A DNA stretch of 5,950 nt. Origin: Bryobacteraceae bacterium (GTDB taxonomy: Bacteria > Acidobacteriota > Terriglobia > Bryobacterales > Bryobacteraceae). Under the pieces are notes generated by a model that saw only the letters and a list, made by a program, of their open reading frames with translations, did not search any database and was not told the origin of the DNA. Below are positions 1 to 4,256 of the stretch, piece by piece. The DNA is taken from assembly GCA_947456995.1 (NCBI GenBank), contig CANGVB010000259.1, positions 1-5,950 on the forward strand, given 5' to 3'. Numbering within the stretch: the stretch's first letter is position 1; every line of letters begins with the position of its first letter. The position numbers and the translations under genes were made by a program.

Positions 1-227
1 CAATTCAGATCACCAAGCCCGAATTGGAAACTTTGATCGAACAGCGCTTGCGCACGGGGCCTTTCGCCAATATCGAAGACATGATTCTCGATGCCTTGCG
101 TTCGACCACGCCAAGCAAGCGAACGGGAGCTGACCTGATCGCTGCCATGAAAGAGTCCCCTTTCCGTGAGATCGACATCGAGCCGCCGGCGGGAGCCCCC
201 ATGCCTATTCGAGACGTGACGCTCTAA
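1..227 (+). CDS. Antitoxin of a type II toxin-antitoxin pair (ParD/FitA-like), 5' end missing
   Basis: Partial gene. The reading frame is open from position 3 and begins in mid-protein with IQITKPELETLIEQRL, so the true start lies left of the window and an internal TTG at 24 should not be taken as the start. The visible 74 residues resemble small antitoxins that pair with PIN toxins. There is an N-terminal ribbon-helix-helix-like DNA-binding part (strand IQITKP, then helices through EDMILDALRS), followed by an extended, proline-containing tail (SPFREIDIEPP...) that would wrap the toxin. The TAA stop at 225-227 directly abuts the GTG start of the PIN toxin, the usual antitoxin-first order with translational coupling. 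By analogy it should neutralise the toxin and repress its own promoter, which is outside the window. The family is recognised from the sequence pattern and its partner; the exact subfamily is uncertain. Confidence 0.82.
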   Translation, partial: IQITKPELETLIEQRLRTGPFANIEDMILDALRSTTPSKRTGADLIAAMKESPFREIDIEPPAGAPMPIRDVTL

Positions 228-653
228 GTGGCTTGGCTGCTTGACACCAATATCCTCTCTGAGCTGCGCAGGCCATTGCCCGAGCCGCGCGTAGAAGCCT
301 TTCTCCTGTCGCAAGATCTTGATTCGCTCTATATCAGCGTCGTTACGCTGGCGGAGTTCCGGTTCGGCATCGAGTTGGCTGCGGACGCCACACGCCGGAG
401 CGCTATCAACGATTGGCTAACCAAGAAGATTCGCCCGATGTTCGAAGGCCGCGTATTGCCAATCACTGAGGAGATCATGCTGAGGTGGCGCTTGCTCGTG
501 GAAGAAGGCCGAAGAGTAGGGCACACATTCCCACAGCCGGATCTGATCATCGCGGCTACTGCTATTGAGCACAACCTGACGTTGGTTACCCGCGACCGGC
601 GAGGTTTCGATAAAGTACGCATACCAATTGTGAACCCGTGGGAAAGCATCTAA
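228..653 (+). CDS. PIN-domain toxin, VapC/FitB-like ribonuclease
   Basis: A 141-aa protein, the normal length for a VapC/FitB toxin. The PIN-domain acidic residues are all visible: Asp6 in LLDTNILSELRRP, Glu43 in TLAEFRFG, Asp105 in FPQPDLIIAATA, and Asp123 in LVTRDRRGFD. Together these would bind Mg2+/Mn2+ and cleave RNA; tRNA or rRNA is the usual VapC target, but the target here cannot be read from sequence. Translation starts at GTG 228, immediately after the antitoxin stop (TAA-GTG). No good Shine-Dalgarno is seen, so coupled translation is likely. The C-terminus (PIVNPWES) is typical of this subgroup, where the toxin ends with a short NPW motif. The catalytic set is intact, so the toxin is predicted to be active. 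The gene converges with the minus-strand gene at 778-1044. Confidence 0.92.
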   Translation: MAWLLDTNILSELRRPLPEPRVEAFLLSQDLDSLYISVVTLAEFRFGIELAADATRRSAINDWLTKKIRPMFEGRVLPITEEIMLRWRLLVEEGRRVGHTFPQPDLIIAATAIEHNLTLVTRDRRGFDKVRIPIVNPWESI

Positions 654-671
654 GAACGTAGCGAGAGTTCT

Positions 672-714
672 GGCAGCGTGGGACCTTGGGTCCGGCTGGT
701 ACTGGTCCGCTGCC
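672..714. other. Hairpin between convergent genes, not a classical terminator
   Basis: GGCAGCG (672-678) is perfectly complementary to CGCTGCC (708-714). GACC (682-685) can extend the stem with GGTC (704-707) across a 3-nt bulge. A competing small hairpin GGACC-TTG-GGTCC lies inside at 681-693. It sits 18 bp after the PIN toxin stop, where transcripts from the + strand toxin and the minus-strand gene at 778-1044 converge, so it could stop or stabilise either mRNA. No T-run follows on either strand, so it does not meet the pattern of an intrinsic terminator. The structure is seen in sequence; the role is inferred. Confidence 0.35.
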
Positions 715-777
715 TCCTGTGCCGTTGATCGTGGGCTATCCGGAAGGCTCTTTGATAAGTCACATCACTTGAATACT

Positions 778-1044
778 TCAGTTCGATTTCTTGCGAACGA
801 AGCTCTTAAATGCCGGGGATATGGATTCCGGAAGGCTTCCGTCGTCTACAGCAACGCAGACGTGGACAAAGTCCGGTGTATCTTCCACAAGGTCGGCTTC
901 GACTTGGTAAGTCTTTGAATCGTGTGTAACTTCGTAGGCAATGTTGCCATCAACAAGGTCATGCAATAATTGCGGCCAGGGCTTGGCTTCCCACTGCTCC
1001 AATTCGAGAGCCAGCACCAGATTCCATGTATTGCGGCGAGTCAT
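778..1044 (-). CDS. Small protein of unknown function, 88 aa
   Basis: ATG at 1044 reading leftward, TGA at 780-778. I do not recognise a named family. The protein opens with a basic MTRRNTWNLVLALELEQWEAKPW helix-like segment. A short two-strand-like core follows (IAYEVTHDSKTYQVEADLVEDTPDFVHVCVAVDDGS, about residues 35-70), and it ends with a basic tail (FKSFVRKKSN). There is no signal peptide and no membrane segment, so it is probably cytoplasmic. The alternating hydrophobic/charged strands look like real coding sequence, and no longer frame competes on the other strand. The Shine-Dalgarno is weak (GTGGAAAT about 10 nt before ATG). It lies downstream of the minus-strand secreted-protein gene (1323-1973) but is separated by 278 bp, so it probably has its own promoter. 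I have a general impression of similar short proteins in Acidobacteria but no function to offer. Confidence 0.72.
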   Translation of the reverse strand: MTRRNTWNLVLALELEQWEAKPWPQLLHDLVDGNIAYEVTHDSKTYQVEADLVEDTPDFVHVCVAVDDGSLPESISPAFKSFVRKKSN

Positions 1045-1113
1045 CGTCGTTCGGCATTTCCACTCTAGCGCGGATGGTCTGATGAATTGTGTAAGGCCTC
1101 ACTTAGATCGATA

Positions 1114-1151
1114 GTGTCACGCATAGAGGACTAAACTGCGAACCGGGACAC
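1114..1151. repeat. Imperfect inverted repeat, possible remnant of an insertion-sequence end
   Basis: GTGTCACG (1114-1121) and CGGGACAC (1144-1151) form an 8-bp inverted repeat with one mismatch around a 22-bp spacer. TGTCxCG-type motifs in close array are common at the ends of IS21/IS481-like elements, where the transposase binds several copies. No transposase gene and no second end are seen in the window. If this is an IS relic it is a solo end; otherwise it is a chance dyad or a protein-binding site. Confidence 0.25.
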
Positions 1152-1215
1152 CTGATAAACCCGCAAAGTCGCGCAGTATTCCGTGAGATGGTACCGCGCA
1201 CTAGCCGGTACGCCA

Positions 1216-1239
1216 CTGTGCCTGCCCCTGTGCCTGCCC
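1216..1239. repeat. 12-bp tandem duplication (two perfect copies)
   Basis: The unit ctgtgcctgccc occurs at 1216-1227 and again, perfectly, at 1228-1239. A third partial copy (ctctgc) follows. It is a short slippage-type repeat in noncoding DNA between two minus-strand genes. No function is apparent. Confidence 0.6.
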
Positions 1240-1322
1240 CTCTGCTATCCACTGGGTGGAGAAGTGGCCTTCGGGTGTCGGCCTGGTCAGATGGCGAGCG
1301 GCTGCGTTATCGGTGCGGGCAC

Positions 1323-1973
1323 TCAGTTATTGACAGGCAGGCCAACGATGATGAGGACGGCGTAGTCCTGCTGGCGGCAGCCGTTGACTACGGGCATGGC
1401 TACGCCTGGCCTTACGGGAATCCCTGTTAAGCGAACGTTTGCGGGGGTGCAGGAGTTGCTGGCAGCTGCTGGTTTGTAGCGTGCGGCCCGGCATCCGAGA
1501 TGGGTGACGTCGTAGAGGTTTGCTCCGTCGGCGAGTTCCCAGCGTTGATTGCCTTCTTTGTCCTTTGGGTGAATTGTCAGGACGGTGGTGATCTTGCGGT
1601 CTCCGGTGACGACGTATTTGCCAGGGGCCAGCGGGAAGGTTGGCTGCTCCATGATCAAGCCGTGCTCTTCGAGCCACCAGTCGGCGGGGTCGAACTTCCA
1701 GCCTGAGGCGGCGACGCCGCTGGCTTTCAATTGATCGTAGCGGTCGAGGGTGGTGCCTCGGGGGCCGGGGTCGAGAGCCCAGAGGCCCCAGGATTGGGCG
1801 TTGTTGCCGGAGGTGGCTTTGGGGTCTGCCAGGGCTGCTATGTACTGTGGCTCGATGCGCTTGAACTTTGAGAGGTCTGCTGCGGGGAGGGGCTGCTGGA
1901 GGGTGGCCGCCAACAGTAGGGTTCCTATTGCGGAGAGCATTAGGTGGTGGAGATTGATTCTGTTGGACGACAT
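1323..1973 (-). CDS. Secreted protein of unknown function, 216 aa
   Basis: I chose ATG at 1973 rather than the TTG two codons upstream (1979); neither has a clear Shine-Dalgarno. The N-terminus is a plausible Sec signal peptide: residues 1-10 polar/basic (MSSNRINLHH), 11-25 hydrophobic (LMLSAIGTLLLAATL), with cleavage probably after PLPAA near residue 32. The mature part has no membrane segment. It carries distinctive clusters: EPQYIAALADP (41-51), SWGLWALDPGPRG (61-73), DPADWWLEEHGLIME (95-109), APGKYVVTGDR (116-126), RWELADGANLYDVTHLGCR (144-162) and a C-terminal NGCRQQDYAVLIIVG (197-211). Cysteines 161, 175 and 199 could form a disulfide in the periplasm or outside. The dense Trp/Gly/Asp motifs look like a conserved single-domain family, but I know no characterised member or activity. 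It is divergent from the second toxin-antitoxin pair and shares about 100 bp of upstream DNA with it. Confidence 0.82.
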   Translation of the reverse strand: MSSNRINLHHLMLSAIGTLLLAATLQQPLPAADLSKFKRIEPQYIAALADPKATSGNNAQSWGLWALDPGPRGTTLDRYDQLKASGVAASGWKFDPADWWLEEHGLIMEQPTFPLAPGKYVVTGDRKITTVLTIHPKDKEGNQRWELADGANLYDVTHLGCRAARYKPAAASNSCTPANVRLTGIPVRPGVAMPVVNGCRQQDYAVLIIVGLPVNN

Positions 1974-1981
1974 GATCAAAT

Positions 1982-2007
1982 GCTACAACAGCGTGCTGTG
2001 TTGCAGC
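1982..2007. promoter_or_regulatory. Imperfect dyad in the leader of the 216-aa secreted-protein gene
   Basis: Positions 1982-1990 pair with 1999-2007: eight pairs and one A/C mismatch, with an 8-nt loop that itself contains alternative CAGC/GCTG pairing. On the minus strand it ends 8 nt before the ATG at 1973, where a ribosome binding site would be expected and none is seen. It could be an operator or a leader hairpin that affects translation; this is inferred from position only. Confidence 0.25.
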
Positions 2008-2050
2008 CGATTGGGGTTTGAAATCGCAGTTACGAACTTGGCTTGCCTAT

Positions 2051-2072
2051 GTATACTATTGTAGTAGGATAC
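2051..2072 (+). promoter_or_regulatory. Overlapping promoter, dyad operator and ribosome binding site of the second toxin-antitoxin pair
   Basis: The 22-bp GTATACTATTG/TAGTAGGATAC is an imperfect palindrome: 8 of 11 half-site positions are symmetric (GTAT-CTA-T in each arm). TATACT at 2052-2057 is a strong -10 match. A weak -35 (TTACGA, 2030-2035) lies 16 bp upstream. AGGA at 2066-2069 is placed 7 nt before the ATG at 2077 and is a good Shine-Dalgarno. Transcription would begin near 2064, giving a leader of about 13 nt. An antitoxin or antitoxin-toxin complex bound to the palindrome would cover the -10 and start site, the expected autorepression of such modules. The symmetry and hexamers are seen; the binding is inferred. 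Confidence 0.55.
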
Positions 2073-2076
2073 TTTT

Positions 2077-2349
2077 ATGCCGCGTGGTAACCCATCCCCG
2101 AAGCTTGCGATCACCATAGACCCTGCGGTGCATGAAAGCGTTCTGGCTGCCGCCGCAAGCCAAGGGTTGAGTGTTTCCGCCTGGATGACTATGGCGGCAC
2201 GAGAGACACTGCTGCGGCAGGCAGGACTTGCGGCGGTGGAGCAGTGGGAAAAACAACATGGCCGTTTCACCGCAGAAGAGATGGATGAAGCGCGGCGCCG
2301 GGTTGGAGTGCAGCTTCAAAGCTCGAGACAAAACCGCAAGCCGGCATGA
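2077..2349 (+). CDS. Antitoxin of a second type II toxin-antitoxin pair, 90 aa
   Basis: ATG at 2077 with AGGA seven bases upstream. Residues 9-15 (KLAITID) form the likely DNA-contacting strand. Residues 16-50 (HESVLAAAASQGLSVSAWMTMAARE...) are the helices of a ribbon-helix-helix/CopG-like dimer domain. Residues 57-76 (WEKQHGRFTAEEMDEARRRV) are a charged helix that should bind the toxin, followed by a disordered Gln/Arg-rich tail. This arrangement, especially SVSAWMT-AARE...GL-AVE-WE--HGRFT-EEM-EARRRV, is what I associate with antitoxins common in Actinobacteria, which hints at horizontal transfer; that is inference. The stop overlaps the toxin start (ATGA at 2346-2349), so the two are translationally coupled. 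It should neutralise the toxin and repress the promoter at 2051-2072. Confidence 0.85.
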   Translation: MPRGNPSPKLAITIDPAVHESVLAAAASQGLSVSAWMTMAARETLLRQAGLAAVEQWEKQHGRFTAEEMDEARRRVGVQLQSSRQNRKPA

Positions 2350-2729
2350 AAAACTTTGTCTATGACGCGGCTGTTCTTGTGGCGGCGGATCGAAACGAGC
2401 GCCGTGCCTGGGCCGAGCATAAGGCTCGATTGGAATTTGGATTCATTCCGATGGTGCCCGCACCGGTGGTAGCTCAAGTTAGCCGGTCGCCGAAGCAGGC
2501 CCAACTTCGACGCTTTTTGGCGGGCTGTCTGGTTGTTCCCGTTGATGAACGGGATGCGCACGAAGCAGGGCGCTTGCTGGGCTTGGCGAGAATGACCGAT
2601 GTTGTGGATGCGATCGTAGTGGTGCTGGCTTTGCGGAAGAACGCGGTAATTCTTAGCGGTGACGTGGATGATTTGGAGAGGCTGTTGGCGGTAAGTGACG
2701 GGGATGCGGCTGTCTTAGCCGTCTATTGA
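2346..2729 (+). CDS. PIN-domain toxin of the second toxin-antitoxin pair, 127 aa
   Basis: Starts at ATG 2346, overlapping the antitoxin stop by four bases. The PIN fold is supported by Asp7 in VYDAAVLVAADRNER, Asp85 and Asp88 in MTDVVDAIVV, and Asp106 (with Asp108/109) in LSGDVDDLERL, the acidic residues that would coordinate the metal for RNA cleavage. The canonical Glu that follows the second strand in most VapC proteins is not present: the equivalent segment reads APVVAQVSR (residues 39-47), with Ala43-Gln44. I believe a VAQV motif here is characteristic of this PIN subgroup rather than a damaging mutation, so an active RNase is still likely. It is unlike the PIN protein at 228-653 in sequence. 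The RNA target is unknown. Confidence 0.85.
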   Translation: MKNFVYDAAVLVAADRNERRAWAEHKARLEFGFIPMVPAPVVAQVSRSPKQAQLRRFLAGCLVVPVDERDAHEAGRLLGLARMTDVVDAIVVVLALRKNAVILSGDVDDLERLLAVSDGDAAVLAVY

Positions 2730-2798
2730 TCCTTCTCGCCTAGCACTTGCTTTTAGCTTGACGATGGTGGCGCGATAATGTTCTTTTGAGCAGGTAGT

Positions 2799-2804
2799 GG
2801 AGGA
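2799..2804 (+). promoter_or_regulatory. Ribosome binding site of the four-helix membrane protein
   Basis: GGAGGA is a near-perfect Shine-Dalgarno but lies 12 nt before ATG 2817 and 15 nt before the second ATG at 2820. The longer-than-usual spacing favours 2817, since no better in-frame start codon lies closer. Confidence 0.6.
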
Positions 2805-2816
2805 CTGCGAAGCGGG

Positions 2817-3197
2817 ATGATGGCGCTGCAGAAAAACGTGTTGTGGGTGGATTGTATTGGTGCGGGGATTGCGGGCGTGGCGATGCTGATGTTGGCGGGG
2901 TGGCTGAGCCGGTTGTACTTGTTGCCGGTTGAGTTTGTGATGGGGCTTGGAGTGGTGAACCTGATTTACGGGGCGTACTCTTTTTCGCTTGCGGTGCGTC
3001 GGAAGAGGCCGAAGGGGCTGATTGTGTTGCTGGTGGTGGCGAACGGGTGTTGGGCTGTGTTTTGTGTTGTTGCGGCGGTGTTGGTTGTGGGGCAGGCTTC
3101 GTTGTTTGGGATTGCGCACCTGGTGGGTGAGGGATTGTATGTTGGGTGGCTGGCCTGGATGGAGTGGCGGCTGCGGGAGAGGTTGGTTGGGGAATGA
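2817..3197 (+). CDS. Four-helix integral membrane protein of unknown function, 126 aa
   Basis: Starts at ATG 2817 (a second ATG follows immediately). Four hydrophobic helices are visible at about residues 8-30, 36-60, 67-91 and 95-116. A strongly basic loop RRKRPKG (61-67) lies between helices 2 and 3, and the C-terminal tail RLRERLVGE is basic, so by the positive-inside rule both termini and the middle loop face the cytoplasm. Possible polar residues in helices are Asp12, Asn48, Tyr51, Asn76, His101 and Glu105. HLVGEGLYVGWLAWMEWR (101-118) looks like a conserved signature, with a His-Glu pair inside the last helix. I do not know a characterised member. Codon choice is unusually rich in GTG, TTG and GGG, making the coding strand very G+T-rich. 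It may be a single-gene unit: 87 bp separate it from the toxin upstream and 50 bp from the convergent gene downstream. Confidence 0.78.
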   Translation: MMALQKNVLWVDCIGAGIAGVAMLMLAGWLSRLYLLPVEFVMGLGVVNLIYGAYSFSLAVRRKRPKGLIVLLVVANGCWAVFCVVAAVLVVGQASLFGIAHLVGEGLYVGWLAWMEWRLRERLVGE

Positions 3198-3247
3198 GGG
3201 GCTGGATTTACTGAAGCTAAAGCCATGGGAGAAGTGTCGAAGATGGC

Positions 3248-3910
3248 CTAAATGTCGGGATCGAGGCGTTTCACTTTACCAAACCGGAATTGGAGACTTG
3301 TGAGAAACATGTGGCGATTCGGACCAAGATCGCTGCGACGATCTTCGTAGAAGTAGCCACAATCCAAATCAATGCGGCGCACGACATTGGTGCGCCGGAA
3401 ACCAAAAGAGTAGCGAATGCTGCGAAGCCCGGCTACATCAAAGAAGGCTTCACCGCTCGCATATGGGGCCAAGGAGCCAGAGGCGCTCCAGCGGATTCGA
3501 TTGCGAGAGCGGGTGAAGTCTCTGCCATCGCTAATAAAACGCTCGACGAGGGAACGAAAGTCCAGTTCTGCGTGTTTCGCTTTGAGGAGTGCGAATTCCA
3601 TTCCCCCGAAAGGACGGTGCGTGCCGCGTACATCAAGTTCTGCCTGTTGCTGTGCGGAGGCATAGTAACCACCCAAAAGAGAAAACGAGGGACGCAACGA
3701 GTATTTAAAGATCGGCCCCAGGCGGGCCTGGTAGAGCCCAAGACCGGATGGCTGCGTTCTGGCTCTGGCATGCAGGGTGACCTGCAATTTAGGGGAAGCG
3801 GCAAAAGAGAAATCGAAAGCATGCTGAGTCTCAAGCTTGGTCGGTTGATTTGGTTGAGCTGAAAGGAAAGCGCTAGAGATGACTAGAGCCAGGGGAAAGA
3901 AAATTCTCAC
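3248..3910 (-). CDS. DUF2490-like predicted outer-membrane beta-barrel protein, 220 aa
   Basis: The frame is open upstream to 4129, but there is no in-frame ATG. I chose GTG 3910 because it gives a short signal peptide: MRIFFPLALVISSAFLSA (1-18), cleavage near SAFLSA-QP. TTG 3928 (226 aa) is an alternative, and neither has a clear Shine-Dalgarno. The mature protein is a run of amphipathic strands with alternating aromatic residues: HAFDFSFAASPKLQVTLHARAR (30-51), FKYSLRPSFSLLGGYYA (68-84), the conserved-looking NRIRWSASGSLAPYASGEAFFDVAG (137-161), SIRYSFGFRRT (164-174), VRRIDLDCGYFYED (177-190) and HMFLTSLQFRFGKV (200-213). The R-x-R...PY-S-E-FF and final H-...L-F pattern is what I know from DUF2490, a family of unknown function predicted to form outer-membrane barrels. 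It is divergent from the histidine kinase gene, so the kinase pathway could control it, or it could supply the signal. Confidence 0.78.
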   Translation of the reverse strand: MRIFFPLALVISSAFLSAQPNQPTKLETQHAFDFSFAASPKLQVTLHARARTQPSGLGLYQARLGPIFKYSLRPSFSLLGGYYASAQQQAELDVRGTHRPFGGMEFALLKAKHAELDFRSLVERFISDGRDFTRSRNRIRWSASGSLAPYASGEAFFDVAGLRSIRYSFGFRRTNVVRRIDLDCGYFYEDRRSDLGPNRHMFLTSLQFRFGKVKRLDPDI

Positions 3911-4142
3911 TGTAACAATAGTAAGCAACTGGTATGACCATGCTCTAAACGGTTGCGATGCGCCGAGGGCCTGAGCCCCGGCCAAATTAGGGGCGAGTAT
4001 TAGTTTTTCGTAACCTTTTCGGATGTCGCCGCATCTGGACCAGAGAAGGGGAGTAGACCACTCGATATCAATGAGTGCGGTCGAACCGCCAACACGACGC
4101 AGTGTTCTGCGTCCGGGCGACCGCTCCAAGTGTCAAGACCTT

Positions 4143-4160
4143 CGGCAGCTTTTGCTGCCG
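4143..4160 (+). other. Perfect 7-bp hairpin in the leader of the kinase gene
   Basis: CGGCAGC (4143-4149), loop TTTT, GCTGCCG (4154-4160): seven perfect pairs, six of them G-C, 96 bp before the kinase ATG. It lacks a following T-run on either strand, so it is not a standard intrinsic terminator. It could be a leader hairpin, or a palindromic protein-binding site. The structure is seen; the function is inferred. Confidence 0.5.
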
Positions 4161-4243
4161 CAGCTCATTTGCTTGGAGATTAAAGTGTTTGCCTCTCTCA
4201 GGTTTGGTTCACAGCAGTCGTACAACTGGTTTTCGCGGGTTGT

Positions 4244-4247
4244 GGAG
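4244..4247 (+). promoter_or_regulatory. Ribosome binding site that decides the kinase start
   Basis: GGAG ends nine bases before ATG 4257. The in-frame ATG codons at 4023 and 4071 have no Shine-Dalgarno and would add up to 78 residues of Arg/Ser-rich, family-atypical sequence, so 4257 is preferred. Confidence 0.65.
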
Positions 4248-4256
4248 CTATCCAGG

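Larger units (their letters stand above)
1045..1322. other. Intergenic stretch of 278 bp, no convincing gene
   Basis: This lies between the start of the 88-aa minus-strand gene and the stop of the 216-aa minus-strand gene. The only open frames here (for example about 1183-1365 on +) are low-complexity in translation, lack a Shine-Dalgarno and run into the antisense of the neighbouring gene. It contains the imperfect inverted repeat at 1114-1151, the 6-bp stem GTACCG (1191-1196) / CGGTAC (1206-1211) with a 9-nt loop, and the tandem duplication at 1216-1239. The promoter of the 88-aa gene should also lie here, but I see no confident -35/-10 pair. Confidence 0.6.
3911..4256. promoter_or_regulatory. 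Divergent control region between the DUF2490-like gene and the kinase operon (346 bp)
   Basis: This holds no convincing gene. It must carry the leftward promoter of the DUF2490-like gene and the rightward promoter of the kinase-regulator operon, but I cannot place either -35/-10 pair with confidence. Visible structure: a perfect hairpin at 4143-4160, and two mutually exclusive small stems at 3967-3994, GGGC (3967-3970) / GCCC (3975-3978) versus GCCCC (3975-3979) / GGGGC (3990-3994), followed by a T5 run on the + strand at about 4004-4008. Both neighbouring reading frames stay open far into this region (leftward frame to 4129, rightward frame back to 4023), which makes automated start calls unreliable here. 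Confidence 0.55.

Noticed and set aside
1183..1430. Overlapping small + strand frames with repeated Leu-Pro or Val-Pro-Ala residues
   Set aside because: The repeats come from the 12-bp tandem duplication. The frames lack a ribosome site and run into antisense of the secreted-protein gene.
1750..2064. 104-aa open frame on the + strand, with a hydrophobic Cys-rich end
   Set aside because: It is mostly antisense to the signal-peptide half of the secreted 216-aa protein, with no Shine-Dalgarno and no domain.
2056..2331. Two - strand frames across the second antitoxin (also 1983-2270)
   Set aside because: They lie antisense to a well-supported antitoxin gene with its own promoter and Shine-Dalgarno, and have low-similarity, Cys/Ser/Arg-rich translations.
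2707..2721. CGGCT-loop-AGCCG stem at the end of the second PIN toxin gene as a terminator
   Set aside because: Only 5 bp, lies inside the coding sequence, and is not followed by a T-run.
2715..3119. 134-aa open frame on the - strand rich in His, Pro, Asn and Arg
   Set aside because: It is antisense to the four-helix membrane protein; the odd composition is simply the complement of GTG/TTG-rich codons.
3272..3302. Similarity of CGGAATTGGAGACTT to CGAATTGGAAACTT at 21-34
   Set aside because: It is a short match between the antitoxin coding strand and the antisense strand of an unrelated gene; too short and isolated to be a repeat.
3290..3862. 190-aa open frame on the + strand
   Set aside because: It is entirely antisense to the DUF2490-like gene, starts at a TTG without a Shine-Dalgarno, has no recognisable domain, and the opposite strand has clear beta-barrel patterning and a signal peptide.
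3925..3945. Sigma-54-like -24/-12 motifs on both strands near the DUF2490-like start
   Set aside because: On + the TGG (3930) to TGC (3941) spacing is one base too short, and on - the TGG (3940) to TTGC (3928) spacing is one base too long. The spacing of -24/-12 elements is strict, so neither is a credible promoter.
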